Of a stretch of 64,000 bases of DNA, positions 62,943-64,000 are shown one piece after another. Position 1 is the stretch's first letter. The number at the start of each line of letters is the position of its first letter. The translations under genes were made by a program, and so were the position numbers. Below the pieces are notes generated by a model. That model was not told the origin of the DNA. It did no database searches and worked only from the letters and a program-made list of their open reading frames with translations. This DNA is from Sphingomonas sp. HF-S4 (GTDB lineage: Bacteria > Pseudomonadota > Alphaproteobacteria > Sphingomonadales > Sphingomonadaceae), in assembly GCF_032911445.1 (NCBI RefSeq), contig NZ_JAWJEJ010000002.1, positions 248,001 through 312,000 of the forward strand. Direction: 5' to 3'.

Positions 62943-63619
62943 CCAGGCGCATTCCCATCCTTCCGACGGCGATCGTCGTCCTCGCCGTCGCGACGATGAT
63001 CGGCCTGGGGCTGTGGCAATTGGTGATCCGCAAGCCGCAAAAGGAAGCCGCGCTCGCACAGCTCGCCGCCAATCCATCCAAGCCCGAGATCGCCTTCCCC
63101 CGGCTGCCCGACGACCGCCTCCTCTTCCGACGCGCGCATGGCGTCTGCGTCGAGCCGGTGTCGAGCATGCTCACCGGCGCGGGAAATGCCGGCTTCCGCT
63201 TCATCGTCGAATGCCGCACCGGCGGCGCCGAAGGGCCGGGGATGATGGTCCAGCTCGGCACGACGCGCGATCCGCTCGCCAAGCCGGTCTGGAAGGGGGG
63301 GGAAGTCCGCGGCATCCTCAGCCATGCCCCCGACAGCCGCTCGATGCTGGGATCGCTGTTCGATCGCACTCCCAAGCGGTTGCTGCTGGTGGCTGACACC
63401 CCGGCACCGGGGCTGGCGCCCAACGGCACGCCCGATCTGTCCTCGGTGCCCAACAACCACCTGGCGTACGGCGTGCAATGGTTCCTGTTCGCGATCGTGG
63501 CGGCGGTGATCTACGTCCTCGCGCTGCGGCGCTTGCAGAAGCCCTCTTCTCCCCTCCCGGAAAGGGAGAGGCCGGGAAAGAGTAGCGAGCGCAGCGAGCC
63601 TCCGTCGGCCGCGGGATAA
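62939..63619 (+). CDS. SURF1 family oxidase assembly protein
   Basis: A 226-residue protein with two helices at the ends (PTAIVVLAVATMIGLGLWQL and NNHLAYGVQWFLFAIVAAVI) around a periplasmic domain. NNHLAYGVQWFLFA is the SURF1 signature and DRTPKRLLLVADTP precedes it. SURF1 helps insert heme a into subunit I. The last 24 residues (SSPLPERERPGKSSERSE) are translated from the left arm of a palindromic repeat. The true family end is probably near LALRRLQK. ATGA overlap with DUF983. Confidence 0.9.
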   Translation: MTRRIPILPTAIVVLAVATMIGLGLWQLVIRKPQKEAALAQLAANPSKPEIAFPRLPDDRLLFRRAHGVCVEPVSSMLTGAGNAGFRFIVECRTGGAEGPGMMVQLGTTRDPLAKPVWKGGEVRGILSHAPDSRSMLGSLFDRTPKRLLLVADTPAPGLAPNGTPDLSSVPNNHLAYGVQWFLFAIVAAVIYVLALRRLQKPSSPLPERERPGKSSERSEPPSAAG

Positions 63620-63690
63620 GCGACGCACGGGGCATCGAGCACCGAGCGCCGCACACCCACCCCCCAGCCCCTCCCTTTTAGGGAGGGGAG
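63546..63690. repeat. Palindromic repeat element (type A) at the end of the SURF1 gene
   Basis: Left part ctcttctcccctcccggaaag and right part cccctcccttttagggagggg are inverted, and the tail is cacccacccccc as in the type A copies. The left arm is coding for the SURF1 C-terminus. Confidence 0.75.
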
Positions 63691-63694
63691 TTTT
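63668..63694 (+). terminator. Terminator-like hairpin before thrC
   Basis: cccctccc and ggggaggg-type arms (CCCCTCCC/GGGAGGGG) around loop tttta are followed by agtttt. It forms the right arm of the type A repeat and could end the oxidase transcript before thrC. Confidence 0.55.
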
Positions 63695-63737
63695 GCTTGG
63701 CTTGCCGCTGCCGACTCCTGCAGCTAACCCCGCCGCC

Positions 63738-64000
63738 ATGCGCTACCAAAGCACCCGAGGCGCCGCGCCCCTGCTCGGCTTTCGCGACGTCACGCTTGCC
63801 GGCCTTGCCAGCGACGGCGGGCTCTACGTCCCCGAATCCTGGCCGAGCCTGACCCGCGAGCAGATCGCCGATCTCGCTGGCCTGTCTTATGTCGAGACCG
63901 CGGTGCGCGTGATGCTGCCCTTCGTCGGGCCGGACCTCAGCGAAGACGAGCTGCGCGACCTGTGCACCCAGGCCTATGGCCGGTTCAGCCACGCCGCGGT
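63738..64000 (+). CDS. thrC: Threonine synthase, C-terminus beyond the window
   Basis: PLP enzyme turning O-phosphohomoserine to threonine. Only the first 87 residues are visible: MRYQSTRGAAPLLGFRDVTL, then GLASDGGLYVPESWPSLTRE and DLAGLSYVETAVRVMLPFVG. This is the N-terminal domain of bacterial ThrC; the PLP lysine is not yet reached. It lies at the end of the oxidase locus, as in other alphaproteobacteria, and ends the window. No strong ribosome site is seen. Confidence 0.92.
   Translation, partial: MRYQSTRGAAPLLGFRDVTLAGLASDGGLYVPESWPSLTREQIADLAGLSYVETAVRVMLPFVGPDLSEDELRDLCTQAYGRFSHAA

Overview
The window is a GC-rich stretch of alphaproteobacterial chromosome, most probably from Sphingomonas or a close relative in the Sphingomonadaceae. 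The evidence is an aa3 cytochrome oxidase cluster in the order ctaC-ctaD ... ctaB-coxF-ctaG-ctaE-DUF983-SURF1-thrC, small families typical of that group (CC_3452-like, DUF4893, DUF1176, DUF2141, DUF4199), one bifunctional Rel enzyme, and many palindromic intergenic repeats of the kind sphingomonads carry. No tRNA, rRNA, CRISPR array, prophage, integrase or insertion sequence was seen. Coding density is high and no gap between genes exceeds 300 bases.

Layout. 1-7 kb: an Xaa-Pro aminopeptidase cut by the window edge, a D-threonine aldolase-type PLP enzyme, a membrane diguanylate cyclase, an S9 oligopeptidase and an unrecognised Ala/Gly/Ser-rich protein behind a perfect 14-bp palindrome. 7-13 kb: a membrane-anchored nuclease, a DUF4893 lipoprotein, an outer-membrane barrel, an HxlR regulator, a CC_3452-like secreted protein, rel and a DUF4240 protein. 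13-17 kb: argB, yggT, DUF167, folD, an unknown exported protein and marC, in a tightly overlapping run. 16.8-21 kb: a Gtr-like envelope glycosylation group (polytopic GT-C-like protein, GtrA, methyltransferase, GtrB-like GT2). 21-26 kb: a VUT transporter, a CNT nucleoside transporter, a double PilZ protein, 3-hydroxybutyryl-CoA dehydrogenase and DUF1176. 26-31 kb: egtD/egtB (ergothioneine), a cobalamin adenosyltransferase, PilZ, HIG1, gluQ and an HNH nuclease. 32-36.8 kb: a PBP1A-type synthase, L-threonine aldolase, an EamA transporter and a YeeZ-like protein. 37-43 kb: two tandem M28 peptidases and PepN. 43-49 kb: a second glycosylation group (GT-C-like, two GT4 enzymes, DUF2141, a polytopic membrane protein). 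48.7-55.5 kb: a TonB receptor, maiA, an AI-2E family protein, lepB, acpS, pdxJ and pyrE. 55.7-64 kb: the cytochrome oxidase locus, interrupted by an oppositely oriented pair (membrane LuxR-type regulator plus DUF4199), then thrC cut by the window end.

Themes. Peptide breakdown is prominent (Xaa-Pro aminopeptidase, oligopeptidase, two M28 peptidases, PepN), alongside respiration with its assembly factors and envelope glycan work. Many neighbours overlap by ATGA or TGATG, which suggests translational coupling.

The most unusual layer is the repeats. At least ten nested palindromic elements occur, and several have been drawn into genes. One lies in frame inside gluQ (43 codons). Two place an SD-like GGGGAGGATC end five bases before the start codons of acpS and a YeeZ-like gene. 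One holds the start codon and signal-peptide codons of a TonB receptor, and one encodes the tail of SURF1. A separate GTTGAC-type micro-repeat occurs between genes and again in frame inside egtB. This resembles Rickettsia palindromic elements in behaviour. I see no sign of a new defence system or of a biosynthetic cluster other than the glycan groups.
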